A stretch of DNA of 43,768 nucleotides from Gryganskiella cystojenkinii (lineage: Eukaryota; Mortierellomycota; Mortierellomycetes; Mortierellales; Mortierellaceae): assembly GCA_015852425.1 (NCBI GenBank), contig JAAAIG010000065.1:8230-51997 (forward strand), read 5' to 3'. This document shows positions 1-12,000 of the stretch, piece by piece. The translations under genes and the position numbers were made by a program. Numbering within the stretch: position 1 is the first letter of the stretch; each line of letters opens with the position of its first letter. The notes beneath the pieces are model-generated. The model had not been told where the DNA came from and did no database searches. It saw only the letters and a program-made list of their open reading frames with translations.

Positions 1-1422
1 AAACTGCCAATCAAAACTCACCTCCAACACACAAAGCAAATCCAACCCAAGGACCACACCAAGCCAAAACTCAAAACGACGAATTTCCAGGGGAAACAAG
101 TTTCTTTTCCCCCACAAAATATTTTATTTCTTTTTTGTTTTTGTTTGCTCAAACATCTCTTTACTTGCACTCAGTTTCCTGTACCAATACTTAATTAATT
201 AAACAAAAAAATATGGTCTATCATTCTTTTAACAACTATGCTGCGCTTGACCCTGCTTTGATCTTTGGCTCGACCTTTTCACGTTAGGAGCTGAGAGCTC
301 CACAAGGACTTTCCTGAGAACAATATATGAGGATACTGCGGTGTGGATTTTCCAAAATGTCGCACGCAATGAAGCGGCACGAAAGAGGTCCAGCGACGTT
401 TTTTTTGCCTTGTTGGACCCTTTCTACGCCGAGTAAGTTCTTGGTTTGCTCTCCTTTCTTTGCGCAGCGTAGTCGATGACAGTTTCTTCAAAGCCGGATT
501 GAGGGTAATTTCAGGTAAAAGACACCTTACGTTGAAAGTTCCGAACTCTGAGATTGGCATGCCTTCAAAATCTGGATCTCTCCCCACGAGGGTCTCTGTT
601 TCGACCTTTATAAATTGATAATAGGATGGTTGTTCTTACGCCATGTTGCATCTCGCCGGCAACACGCATACTGCATGTCTTGCTCACAGCGGCGCCTGTC
701 ACCAAATATCGATCGCCAGCATGCGCACGGCCGAGGAAGAGGTCCAGCGCGGTACGATACGCAAGATGGTTCTTTCATTGATTACCTTGATCTTTTGAGT
801 TTCTTCTCCGATGACTTAGGAGAGGGTCAGTTCGAGCTCGTCCTCTTTCTTGTGATCTGCCCTCGCCAGCAGTACTTCCATCCTTCAACAGGAAGCTTGT
901 TTTCCTTGATGAACATCTATCAACAAAAAAAGGTAAAATCGATTAGAAAATAGGCTTTTTAAGTCTGAAAGTCAAACAAAGATTCTTGGATCATGTCTCA
1001 CAATTTTCGCGCTCGTGTGTGGCTCTCTCACAAGCTCATCAAAAAGGACTTTCAGAAGCTTCCACCACCCAGTGCCATGTTTGCCACCAAAAGAAAGAGT
1101 TTAAGGCTCAGACGCGCGCTTGAGGAATGAAGAAAAGCCAAAATGAGGAATAGCATGCAACATGGCGACCTTGACCCAGAGATTAAGGACAACAGAAAAA
1201 AACGATGGAGACGGTAACCAAGTTGCCACCGAAGTAAAATGTGACTGCTGAAAACGTCGAATCACACAAAAATGGTGGCAAAAGCGGTGGCAAACGTTTT
1301 TGAACGCGACGACATTCATTCTTCAATTTCGACCTTTTCTCTTTGTTCAATTCACCTCCACAATCAACATCAGCCTCATAGACCTCATAGACACATTTAA
1401 TCACTTCGCACCCTCGTTCCTC
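1..1422. other. Left-flank intergenic region
   Basis: No gene is recognised here. AT-rich sequence at 110-240 is followed by mixed sequence. Open frames exist on both strands (279-587 minus, 615-953 plus) but match no family I know. The stretch before 1423 is C/T-rich on the plus strand (about 1320-1420), like the leaders of other genes in the window, so the right end probably serves as promoter and leader of RAD9. Confidence 0.5.
279..587 (-). CDS. Hypothetical ORF, possibly a gene remnant
   Basis: This is an open frame of 102 codons on the minus strand. The predicted protein begins MGRDPDFEGMPISEFGTFNV, which reads like ordinary protein sequence, and the frame stays open upstream of this ATG to about 609. 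The middle is strongly basic (ERRANQELTRRRKGPTRQKK). No domain is recognised, and no splice partner was found on either side. It may be an exon of a decayed gene or chance; no function is assigned. Confidence 0.2.
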   Translation of the reverse strand: MGRDPDFEGMPISEFGTFNVRCLLPEITLNPALKKLSSTTLRKERRANQELTRRRKGPTRQKKRRWTSFVPLHCVRHFGKSTPQYPHILFSGKSLWSSQLLT

Positions 1423-3792
1423 ATGAAGGCCGTCATCCCTTCCATCTCCATCAAAGGTGCGCTTCAGTACCCACAACAAATGATTTGATGCTAATGCTTT
1501 GAAACATTACTCGGGAGCCTCTTCTCAACAGTCTGTGCTCAATGGGTTCAATAGTTTCTGGACGCCACCATGCCACCTCCTTTTCCCTCATTTCTCTTCT
1601 AATTGCCCTACCCCTCCATTCCCCCTATCGCCATCGCTTCTCACCTCTTCACTATACATTCTTCAATAGGCTTCCAAGCCGTCTTGACGTGCCTCTCCAA
1701 AATCGGAGACGATGTCATAGTCGAGGCCCGTCCAGACCGGCTATGTTTCTCAACTATGAACATTACCCGGTCCGCCTATGCCTCTTTTGCTTTTACAAGA
1801 AGCTTCTTTGAGTCCTATCATGTGGATACCTCAGGCGACGCGATCCAACACGATCTGACCGGTCCTTTCCTTAGATGTAAAGTGCTGGCCAAGGCTCTGG
1901 TCTCGGCTTGCAAGATCCGAGGCAATATCGCGGAAAAGACTGAGAAATTAAGTCTTGTCATGGATTCAGCCGAGGGTGTTGGCGAGAACTGTCGGTTGGC
2001 GATTGATATCTTTTTCAAGCACGGTATAATCACGTCATAAAAAATATGAGGTTCTTTTGTGTTTGCCATGGGAATGAACCCACAATCATTTATCTAACCA
2101 CTTTTTTTTTCCTCTTTCTTTTGGTCACCCCCATTTTGTAGGATTCATCAAGATCCACAAGTTGCTGTATGAGGCTTGTCCGGATAACCTGGGTGTGGTC
2201 AGTTCCAAGGGTCTGAGTCGGAACTCGTGGCGAATCCCTGCTGCAGGATTGAATGGACTCGTCGAAAACTTCTCCTCCAAAGCTGAAGAGATTTCAATTC
2301 GCTGTATGCAATCTGGACTCGAGTTCAAGACCTCGAAGGACTCATCCGGAGAAGAAGGAGGTAAAGAAAGGAAACAGTAAAAAATATCGCCATTCTAGGT
2401 TTCTAGGTCTTCAAATCAGGGAGGAACCGCTGAAAGAATAGTTGTCATATATCAAGTTAACACCTTTCTACGATCGTCATGTATCCTCATTCATAGCTGT
2501 ACAAACACGAGTAGGAAAGACATGTGTACCGTTGGACAGGAGTGCGATGGATCTTTACAACCTGCAGGAGGAAATCGATTTGGCCGTCACTATGAAGGAA
2601 TTCAAGGTGAGTTTTTTTAATCCGCAAAACTTGTGATCGTGGATACAAGCATGGACAGGCGGACCTAATTCGTCTCCTCTTTCTATCCTTGGCTTGATTT
2701 TGGTTACAGTCAATCGTCGCCTTTGCTGTTACCTTACGCCTCCCGCTGGATTGTTACTTTGACAAGAGGAACCGGTAAGACTGGAGTACCTGTTTTTCTC
2801 ACTGATATCTATAAACCTGGGTGCCTTTCAAGGCTATGAGCAACATCGAGGATGATCTGCTCAAATTCTTGTTTCATTTTTCTAACACTCCTAGTTCGAT
2901 TGCCCTGACCGTGGTATCTGAGAACATTTTGACTGGGGTAAGTAAAACTCCAGGCAAGGGGCACAATGTGGCGGCACGAACAAAAGTCTTCAGCTGAACA
3001 ATGCTTGGCTATGACCATCTCAGCTGATCGACGCTTTCGCTTTTTTTATCCCTACGTAGACTTTCGAATTGGCATCCATTATCGAGAACGAGGAGATGAC
3101 GGATGCGGTCGCAGATATCAATGGCAGTCAACAACAACAGCATCAACAACAAGCCGCCAGCAATGGCCCCTTCCCCTCTCAAGTAAGCATCTCTCGACTA
3201 TGACAGATTTTCACCTCAGTCAAGCGCATAAAGGTCGCTTTAGTCTTCTTCTTTTGATAAGTACCGATCTCGAACAAACCCCACCCTTATAACCTACGCA
3301 TTCTCCCTGTCGTTTTCATGTATCAATAGTTTGTGCCAGCAGGAGCGGAAGGGCTGGATTTAACTCAGCCTGAGAATGCCCTCTACCTGGATGACGATGC
3401 GGAATGGGCTGTGGCCTTTGACGATATGGAAATGGAAGAGGAAGAGGCTCTGCAGGATAATCGGCCTACTCTACGCAAGAACGGATCCTCGTCAGCGGCT
3501 GGAGCAGCTTCAACTTCGATAGCAGCAGGAACACCTCATGGTCCTAGAACGGTCCAAAGCGCGACAGGCCAAGGCAACATGGACCTAGAGTTAGACGATG
3601 ATGAGGCCTATGAAGTCGAGGAGCACGAATTCTTGCCCCCAGAGAAACCGGTACGTTGTAATCTTGAAGAGCTTTGTTCTGGCAATATATATATGATCGG
3701 ATCTCTTGATCCACGTCTTGAATTGACATGATATTCCTTTGGTTTGGCATTTTTAGAACAAGAAAATGCGATATGTCTTTGACGACGAATAA
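1423..3792 (+). CDS. RAD9: RAD9-like subunit of the 9-1-1 DNA damage checkpoint clamp
   Basis: Predicted exons are 1423-1456, 1670-2023, 2142-2360, 2497-2606, 2710-2774, 2895-2937, 3060-3182, 3330-3650 and 3757-3792, all joined in phase at GT-AG borders, giving 434 aa (S. pombe Rad9 is of similar size). The N terminus MKAVIPSISIKG, the segment ITRSAYASFAFTRSFFESY, then LRCKVLAKAL and ending with MKEFKSIVAFAVTLRLPLD, aligns in order with the PCNA-like Rad9 fold (human: SRSAYACFLF, LLRCKILMKSF, CLKEFRGLLSFAES). From the family, Rad9 forms a ring with Rad1 and Hus1 in the nucleus; the disordered tail recruits TopBP1/Cut5 after phosphorylation. The tail here (about residue 285 on) is Q-rich, then very acidic (EWAVAFDDMEMEEEEALQD), and ends KKMRYVFDDE. 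The acceptor at 2496 was chosen over the AG at 2441 because only it keeps the conserved frame. Confidence 0.9.
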
Positions 3793-4142
3793 GCGAATAT
3801 GGCCGAGTTTTTGCTAGACCTTTGGCGCCTTCCAGCGTCTAAAAAAATAACGACAAAATGTACAATAAACCGAAAACATACCCTAGACTTCGTCTACCAA
3901 TGCTTATGCCACGACTATCCTCGTTTTTTTTTATTGTTTGCTATTGTAAGATTCTCTTGGTCTGTGATGACAATATATTCGACCACCTAATTTGGGTACA
4001 AGGTAGGTTAATGATGGCGGATGGTGCGAATTATGCTGCCAAGAAAGCTGGTGTAAAATGCAAATTCAAATAAAGACAGAACTTTGGAATCGAGAAGTAG
4101 AAAGGGGAAGAGAAGGATTATTGACCTGACTCATTCACATCC
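3793..4142. other. Convergent intergenic spacer
   Basis: This is shared 3' flank between RAD9 (plus) and the Rua1-like gene (minus). AATAAA hexamers at 3864-3869 and near 4069 are candidate polyadenylation signals for RAD9. No gene is seen. Confidence 0.5.
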
Positions 4143-7100
4143 TCAGGACCGTGCAACGGCTCGAAGTAATATCTTCTGGCACTGTTGAGCATGTTTCCAC
4201 CAAAGAATCTCGGGGATCGCTCCAGAATCACGATTCAAGCCTTCCAGGGGAATCCATCTCAAACAGATATCACAGTACGCCGCAGGGATCCATCCCAGTT
4301 CCGAGGCCGCAGCTGCAACCAGCTCTTGATATTCGGTCGATCCGGAAACAGACAACATCTCAATCACTTTGGCCTTGGTCATCACGCTTTGGTGGTCCCC
4401 ATTGTCCACGTTCGCGAGGCTGTTATTAGTTGAGGTGGGTGCCTTTGAGAGAGGAAGCGCCGAGCTCGAAGACAAAGCCAGGACATGAGGTCGAGCACGA
4501 TTGGGGTTTCGCTGTTGATGCTGCTGAGATTTCAAGAAATCGGCATCTTGAAACTCAATCTTCTCGGGTGCAGGCAGCATGACTCCCGTGCTGGCACAGA
4601 CGCCATGATGGTAGTGCATATGATACCAATAGGCGGAGCACTTCATCTTCTGCCAAAGTTCGATCTCTGGCATGCATATCGGGCAAAGTCCAATCTTCTC
4701 CGGGCCACGTCCCTTAGTCCATCGGGGAGTGTACAGATCCTGGTCCGAACGGGGCTCGTTGAACACAGCCTGTGCTTGACTTCGAGAGGATAATGACAGT
4801 GACGATGGAGGTGATGTCGGTGAGTCGGGAGCCGTAGCTGAGGCTTTATGGACGGCAAAGAAACGAGGATATTGAGGCAAAAGATCGACCCCCTCCAGAA
4901 TCTCAGGCATCAGCTCCAGCTGTCCATCCTCATCGTCATCTGCATCTGCAGCAGCAGATTTCTTGTTTCTCACGGGATGCAGGATGTCCCGCCCACGACA
5001 ACCTTCAGAAGAAGGATCTTCCATTACTGCAGTTTCTTTTGTCTTAATCCAAGTTTCTTCTTGCTCGTGTGCGGTATTAGCCAGGGCGTTTCTGTCGACG
5101 CCGAGCTCATTACCAGCAATCGTGGACTCCTTTTTGATGTCCGACATCAGTGCCATTGTCATGGAGCGACCTGATCGTGTTCGAAGGTTATGCTGGTGAA
5201 AGGCGATAAGTTCTTGGTAAAGCCCAGATGTCGATTTTTCGTCCTGATTCGACGTCTGCGAAACCAGAAGAGTCGAACTTTTATCATTCTTAGCTCCAGC
5301 TGCGAGTTTTCTCAATCGTCGGCCAACGACAGTTAATCCGGTGGTGGCCTTCGGTGATGTAGTGACTGTAGTAATTGGAGAAGGAGCACGGGATCGTTGT
5401 GTCTTTGTCAATGGCGAATGATCATCATCCAAGTCATCCGAGTCATCCGAGTCATTGCCGTCGCCAGGATGACCACTATTCTTCTTGTCATCCATGAACT
5501 TCACAAGCTTCTTGTGCACAGAATCCTTATTCGACTGATTTGTCATGCTCGAACGTCCTAGACGCGGACGAAGATTATGGTGATGCGTTTTGGCAGCAGC
5601 ATCTGTGTTATCAATCTGTTGAGTGTACGGGTTCAGAGGCGCATACAGCAGGTACGTTATGGGGATACGGCCGTTCCCCGGCAGTCCTTCAATTCGTTCC
5701 GAACGACGTCTTGGATGGAATGGATCAGAGAGGGTTTGAGGTCCAGACGCAGCGATGGGACTTCTGTGTGCAGGTACGGACAAGGCTAAGTCATCGTCGC
5801 CTGAGAGTCCTGGCTGTGGAACAAACGCAAGTCTATTATGACAAAAAAGTAACAACAGGCTTAGTGTGTTAGACCGCGAGTTGTCGTCGTGTAGGATGTT
5901 CTTCGTATTTTCAAGCTAGCGTTCAACTGACCCGTTGGATTTGTTCTGCCTGGTTGCTTTGACGGGGAGTACAGCGTCATCAAGGGACGCGAAAACGTCA
6001 TGCTTTCTCTTGAGGTTCTTTCTGAAAACATTGACGGAGGGAATAATCGGCGGTGCTGGTATTGGGTGTTTCTGGGTTGTACGAGGTCGCTTTCCACTTC
6101 CAGGAGAGCTGAAGCTCAGGATAGGCTGCAGATGTGAGCCGCCTGAGTTCGAGAGAGCGGTGACTTGAACAGTGTGATGTCGATGAGATTGGCGCACTGA
6201 CGGCCTTTTCGAGTTGACGTCAACTTCCGAAGGACTGTCAGAATCCGTGTGTCCTTCCTGTTGTCTTCCACTCTTTATCCGACTTTGAACCATCGCTTTC
6301 TGATCTACAGTTCCTTTGTCAGAGGTACGAGTCTGTTCACGTAGCGGGTGGGACGGAACGTGAGAGACTTTGAGAGACTTCTCATGGGAAGTCATGGGCG
6401 AGGGACTATCAACGTCTGTGTTGATCGGGTTGTTGGAGTGATTGCCGCTGGTTGGTTCGTCATTTTCCTCGTTATCTCTGCCATCGCGGTTATCTTCACT
6501 TTGGTCTTTCGTGAGATCCTTGCTCTGGTCGTCGGAATTCGAGCCAGTTCTCTGAGCAAGGGCTGTGGAGCGTGAACTTTTGTTCAAGGAGTTCGTCGTG
6601 GCGACAGCAGTAGTGGCTGAAGTCAAAGGTGAATTGGTTGTGTAGAGATGGCTTCCTCGATAATGGACCTCTTCATGAATATCCATCTTAGGAAGGTGAG
6701 AAACAGCGCGGCGTTGTTGTGGTTGTTTTTCTTGTTTTTGTTGATCTCTAGGAGGTGGAAGAGGCTGTCGAGATGTGCGTGATATTGATCTTTTGGTTGA
6801 CTTCCACGGAAGAGTTGTTTGATCTCTCTGCGAAAGAGTGTCCTGTCTTTGTTTCTTGTAAGGATTATGCGGAGCTGTTCTAACGCTATGTTGGTTTGGG
6901 TTCAGGGCCGAAAGTGGAATGGCTTGAAGAGGTTGTCGATGCGGCTGAGCAGTGGCGGGTCGATCTTGTGCAGACAGGACCGTGATCTCCTTCGAAGTTG
7001 ATAGGAGATGTGTCGATGATGAGGGCCAGGTCAGTGCCGGATAGAAGCTGGGACGTGGTTGAAAGGTAGAGGAGTGCCCTGATGGTGGCAACGAGGAGGG

Positions 7101-7967
7101 AATCGAGGACAAGAGGGGGATAGAAGGTTGCTGTGTGTGTTGTTGATGTGTGACAATCATTGATAAGACACTGCTCTCTGTGTTTGAATATGATGGATCA
7201 AAGAGTCTCTTGGATGACTGTGGATGCAACGAGCTTGATTTCATCCCTGCAAAGGTAGACGAGCGAACGTTGGATCGGGTGGTTTGCTGGGTGTCGACGC
7301 CTTCTTCGGGGGAGCTGGTCATCTCCTGGACATTGGTCATGGACGAGAGCAAGTCGATAAACACGTCTTCTCTGCCAACCTCATCAATCGTAAAGTCCCT
7401 GGTCGTCGTTTCCGCACTCTTGATCGTATCAGTCATCATGGAGCGGTTGTTCATGAGTGCTTGTTGCTGTTGTTGTTGCTGGAGAAAAAAAGTCTCTCGG
7501 CTCATGGGCATGAAAAGTGGATCTTTTGGGTACAGCCAGGTTGCAGAGGTCGTGGACTGGATCTCTTGAGAGACTCTGACAGAACGCAAAGTCGTCGTTG
7601 ATTTTGGCGAGACATTTGGGATATCCATGTTTCGAAGGGAAGAGGGCGTGGAGGCAGCAGGAATGAGAATATCTTGATGTTTCGACCGCATCAACGTCGC
7701 AGCTGTTGTCACTGGCGCCGAGTACGACCAAGAAGAGGGCACGTTGCCTTGTAGGTGTTTTGACGAGATCGACATTGCTGGAAGTATAGACGAACTCGAA
7801 GAGGCCGCTGGTGCGACAGGTTCGTAGTAGATTTGATGACGATTCAGTCTTGCTGCCCAAGGTTCAGGGACGGATACTAACTGTTGCTGGTATTGTGGCT
7901 GCTGTGCGCTGTCGGATCCATCCAGCTGGACCATGTCCGCAGCACGCTTGTTTTGTCGCGGCACCAT
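4143..7967 (-). CDS. Rua1 C-terminal domain (DUF4451-type) transcription regulator
   Basis: Two exons, 7967-5932 and 5832-4143, are joined by a 99 bp intron (donor GTCAGT at 5931, acceptor AATAG ending 5833), giving 1241 aa. Residues about 1062-1241 carry the fungal Rua1 C-terminal zinc-binding signature: CPICMPEIELWQKMKCSAYW, then YHMHYHHGVCASTG, YCDICLRWIP and WWKHAQQCQ. The family is named after Rua1 of Ustilago maydis, activator of the ustilagic acid cluster; most members have unknown targets and are presumed nuclear DNA-binding proteins. The remaining 1060 residues are Q/S/T-rich and probably disordered, with an acidic stretch (GNDSDDSDDLDDDH). The ATG at 7967 was chosen for its AACCATGG context; the same frame opens 67 codons earlier (8168) with a hydrophobic stretch that I take as untranslated. 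No biosynthetic cluster lies next to it, so the target is unknown. Confidence 0.8.
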
Positions 7968-9086
7968 GGTTAATGGTATTGTAGACGGATGAAGATTGTC
8001 ACTTGGCGGTTTGACTTTTGAGGATAGGGCGGCGATGCTGATGGGATATGGGTGTAGACCGTAACGAGATCCCTCCGATCCAGAGAGAGAGATGCAAAGT
8101 GGAGGACAAGGTGGCTGGAGAAGAAACAGGGGAAGAAAGGAAGAGAAGGACCAGACGACTGTCTTCAAGATATTAACTCTTAGAAAGATATGGTATTAAT
8201 TGATCCCTGTTTTTTTTTTGACAAGGGTTCATACGAGTCTCTTACGGGTGACCTCCTAGAGACAGGGGATGCTCAAGAAGAATTGGCACGCCACCAATTT
8301 ACAAATGTGGGGTCATGTTATCTGAGAGCATCTCGAGACAGCACACAGGACTGGCGGGCGGGGCTCATTTCATTATTGGAAATTTTTTCGTTCTCACGCG
8401 AGGAACAACGGTTTGAAAGGGGGAGGGAGACAGGGAGATAGAGCTAAAATAGGTTCCCTAGGCAGCCTGAGTTGAGGACTTTTAAAAAAGACTCGTGTGA
8501 GTCTGCGTAGTGGGATACTATCACAAACCCCGCCGCGCTTCCTTGCTGCTCAATTGCAGTCAATTGCATTTCATTACCTGGCTCCAATGGATTCTACGCC
8601 TCATGACCCGAAATGAGCTCACGATTCCAAAGTTGAGATCTCTCCCTCTTGGACAAAAGACTGGCGACGCAGTCTTCTGTTTTTCAAGGATTCTCGCCGA
8701 GTGAAAAGCAAAAAAAAGAGTGAAGGACCGTGCGCTTTGATAGTGCAATGCGGGTGGTGGAAGCGAGCAAAGACCCAAAGGAGACAGGGGTGGGTGATGG
8801 AGAATGGCTTGTCGTTGTTGTTGTTTACTGTTTTTTCCCCTGCGAGTTTTTTTTCCTCAGTGTCTGTTCATCAGTTCAACAGTGGATGCGGTTGTTACGC
8901 AGTCCGTTGCTCGGACGCAGATAAAAAAGCAAGGCATCAGTGCGCACCTCTGTTTCTTCTCTTCTTCTTTTTCTTCTTTTTCTTCATCAGCCCCTCTCAT
9001 CCCCTTCCTCCCTTTTGTCTTTTATCCTTTTATCCCCTCTCCCCATATTTCCCCTTTGCCTTCTTCTTGCTTCAAGTTGAACGAAC
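7968..9086. promoter_or_regulatory. Divergent promoter region, Rua1-like gene / EF2
   Basis: This is 1.1 kb between two divergently transcribed genes. Positions about 8945-9075 on the plus strand are almost pure pyrimidine (TTCTTCTTT and CCCCTCTCC runs) and end just before the EF2 start. CT-rich leaders of this kind are typical of highly expressed fungal translation genes. No TATA box is clear. Confidence 0.5.
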
Positions 9087-12000
9087 ATGGTTAACTTTAC
9101 CATCGACCAAATCCGTGCCTTGGTAAGTCTTGGTTGTCCTTGTCTTCTACCCCCCTTCCTCTCCTTCTTCCTAGACGAAAAGACTTGTGACAGCGTGGTA
9201 CTTTCCTTCAAAGAGGGTTGAATAATTTGGTCTGCCACTTCCTCGGAGCGATGCTCGCGCGCGTGTTTGTGTAAAGAGAGTTCTTCTGGGTTCTCGGAAT
9301 GAGTGGGAGCAACATTCAGGTCATTCGAAATGATCACTTCAGGGTTCGATCTCATTCGATCATTCCAATGCTCATTTTTTTTTTTTTCGCTTTCTTTACA
9401 CCTCACTTGACCAAACCACGCTTTTTGGGCGTAAAAACCCCATCGTGGGAGTTTGAGTACAAAGAGTAATAGAGAAGCACGGGATACCTTTTTCGAACAA
9501 TCTAGTTTTTTTCCCTTCTTTTTTGCTGCACTTCAAAGACAACATGGGAACAGGGGCAAAGAGTAGGAGGGTGGGGACGCGTATATTGGAGTGAGAATAT
9601 GGACGCGAAGTGAGTGGGAGAGAGCGAGCGAGCGGAGAAAGAATCAGGTGGTCCGTCCAAATAATAATGACATCAAACATGGTTGGTTGATTGAGAAAAG
9701 TGGTGGTGTGAGTGCTCCAACCATCTGGGTCCTGTTTGAACGTCCTTTAAAAAAGTGCTCACGCGTGCGAGGGTGTGGGGTTGAAAGTTCTTTTCTTCAT
9801 TTCTCTATTGTTGAATTACAAAAAATGAGGGGTTTCTATTCTATTGGTGTTCATCGATTCATGTGTTGGGGAGAAAAGAGTTTGGGGCTTGCGGCGAGCC
9901 AAAGGCGGCAAGTTGGGCCGAGGCGTAAACGGGAGGAGTGAGATGAGGAGAGGTTGCGTGGTCGATGTGGGGGGCAGGAGAGCATCCGACGTGGACACAA
10001 AAGAGATGTAATCGATTTGAATGTAAATTTGAGTTCAGAAGAAAAAGTTTGTTTGTGTGTGGGTTCAGTGTCTGTACTGTAGGTTGTGTTCACTTATGCG
10101 TTTCTGTGTTATGCCGACTGACTAACCGACTCGAGATTAGAATGAGGAAAGTGAGAGAGGGGGGAAGCCATGTAGCGGAAAAAAAATGTTGTTGTAAGCG
10201 TATGACTGGTTAGCACATTACAAATAACATGAGCACACGAGACCTGTCCCAGGACAGGGTATTCGATGGTGAAGAGGGTTCATTGACAAGATAAAAACAG
10301 AGGTAGAGCAAAGAGGTCCGTGTGTGGAGACTGTCTTTACATTGGCTTGCGTGTTCAATATGGTTTTCTATCGCGTCAAGCAAGGTCATGCTTTTTTTTT
10401 GATGGATATCCTTTTCAATTTCAACTTTTACATGTCTCTAGTGCAGGGGATTATGAGCGTGGGAATCGGGAGGACTTGAACTATTTTTCGGTTTTTCTTT
10501 GACTTTCTCGCTCTTGTGCCTTCATATGGGCATGACGAGGGTGGTGGACCAATAATCAAGCATAGTTATCCCCATGCATTCACACACACAGTTTCATTTA
10601 TATTACGCCTGGGTCCTCCTTTTTGTTCATTAGCAGTACGGAAAGAAGAGAGCGATGATGACGTCGTCCCTGCTTGAGAGGACTGTCAATCTACTCAACC
10701 ATGCATCCACTTTTTTTTCTTCAGTCTTGATCCCACGTTGGTACACAACGACCGTTACTCATGCATGATAGCTTTTCTTTCTCTCATCTTCGTCTTTAAT
10801 AGATGGACAAGGTTACGAACGTTCGTAACATGTCTGTTATTGCTCACGTCGATCACGGAAAGTCCACTTTGACCGATTCACTGGTCTCCAAGGCCGGTAT
10901 TATTTCCGCTGCGCGAGCTGGTGATGCCCGTTTTACGGATACCCGTCAAGATGAGCAGGAGCGTGGCATCACCATCAAGTCGACTGCCATCTCCCTGTAC
11001 TTCGAGATGACTGAGGACGATTTGAAGGATATCACCCAAAAGACCGATGGTATGTATTCTACTGCTGAGTGTTAAGAAAATAAGAGAACAAACTCTGATC
11101 CGATTTCCTGAAACTTCATTTTCTAACTACCCGCTCTGTCTTTTGACCTTGCTTTACTCCTCTAAAAATCTGCTTTAATCCTCTAAAAACCTGCTTTAAT
11201 ACAGGTACCGCCTTCTTGATCAACTTGATCGATTCCCCCGGACACGTTGATTTCTCGTCCGAGGTCACGGCCGCTCTCCGTGTCACCGATGGTGCTTTGG
11301 TCGTCGTCGACTGCGTTGATGGTGTCTGTGTCCAGACTGAGACTGTCTTGCGTCAGGCCTTGGGTGAACGTATCAAGCCCGTCGTCGTCATCAACAAGGT
11401 CGATCGTGCTCTTCTCGAATTGCAGGTCACCAAGGAGGATCTTTACCAATCCTTCTCCCGTACCATCGAGTCCGTCAACGTCATCATCGCGACGTATAAT
11501 GACAAGGCCCTCGGTGATGTCATGGTCTACCCTGAGAAGGGAACTGTTGCCTTTGCCTCGGGTCTCCACGGTTGGGCCTTCACCATCCGTCAGTTCGCTC
11601 AGCGTTACTCTGCCAAATTTGGTGTCGATCGCGCCAAGATGATGGACAAGCTCTGGGGCGAAAACTACTTCAATCCTACGACCAAGAAGTGGGTCGTCAA
11701 GAACCAAGATGCGGACGGCAAGCCCCTCGAGCGTGCCTTCAATATGTTTGTCTTGGATCCCATCTTCAAGCTCTTTGACACGATTATGAACGGAAAGAAG
11801 GATATCGCCTTCAACATGTTGGACAAGCTCAACATTGTCTTGAAGCAAGACGAGAAGGATATGGAGGGAAAGCCTTTGCTCAAGCTCGTCATGCAGCGCT
11901 TCTTGCCCGCTGGTGAGGCTCTCATGGAGATGTTGGTCATCCACTTGCCATCCCCCGTCACTGCCCAAAAGTACCGTGTCGAGAACTTGTATGAGGGTCC

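Noticed and set aside
7968..8168. In-frame 67-codon extension of the Rua1-like protein with a signal-peptide-like start
   Set aside because: The downstream ATG at 7967 has a better context, and a secretion signal would conflict with a transcription regulator.
10654..10740. C-box-like ATGATGA in EF2 intron 1, a possible C/D snoRNA
   Set aside because: No CTGA D box lies at a suitable distance and no terminal stem is present.
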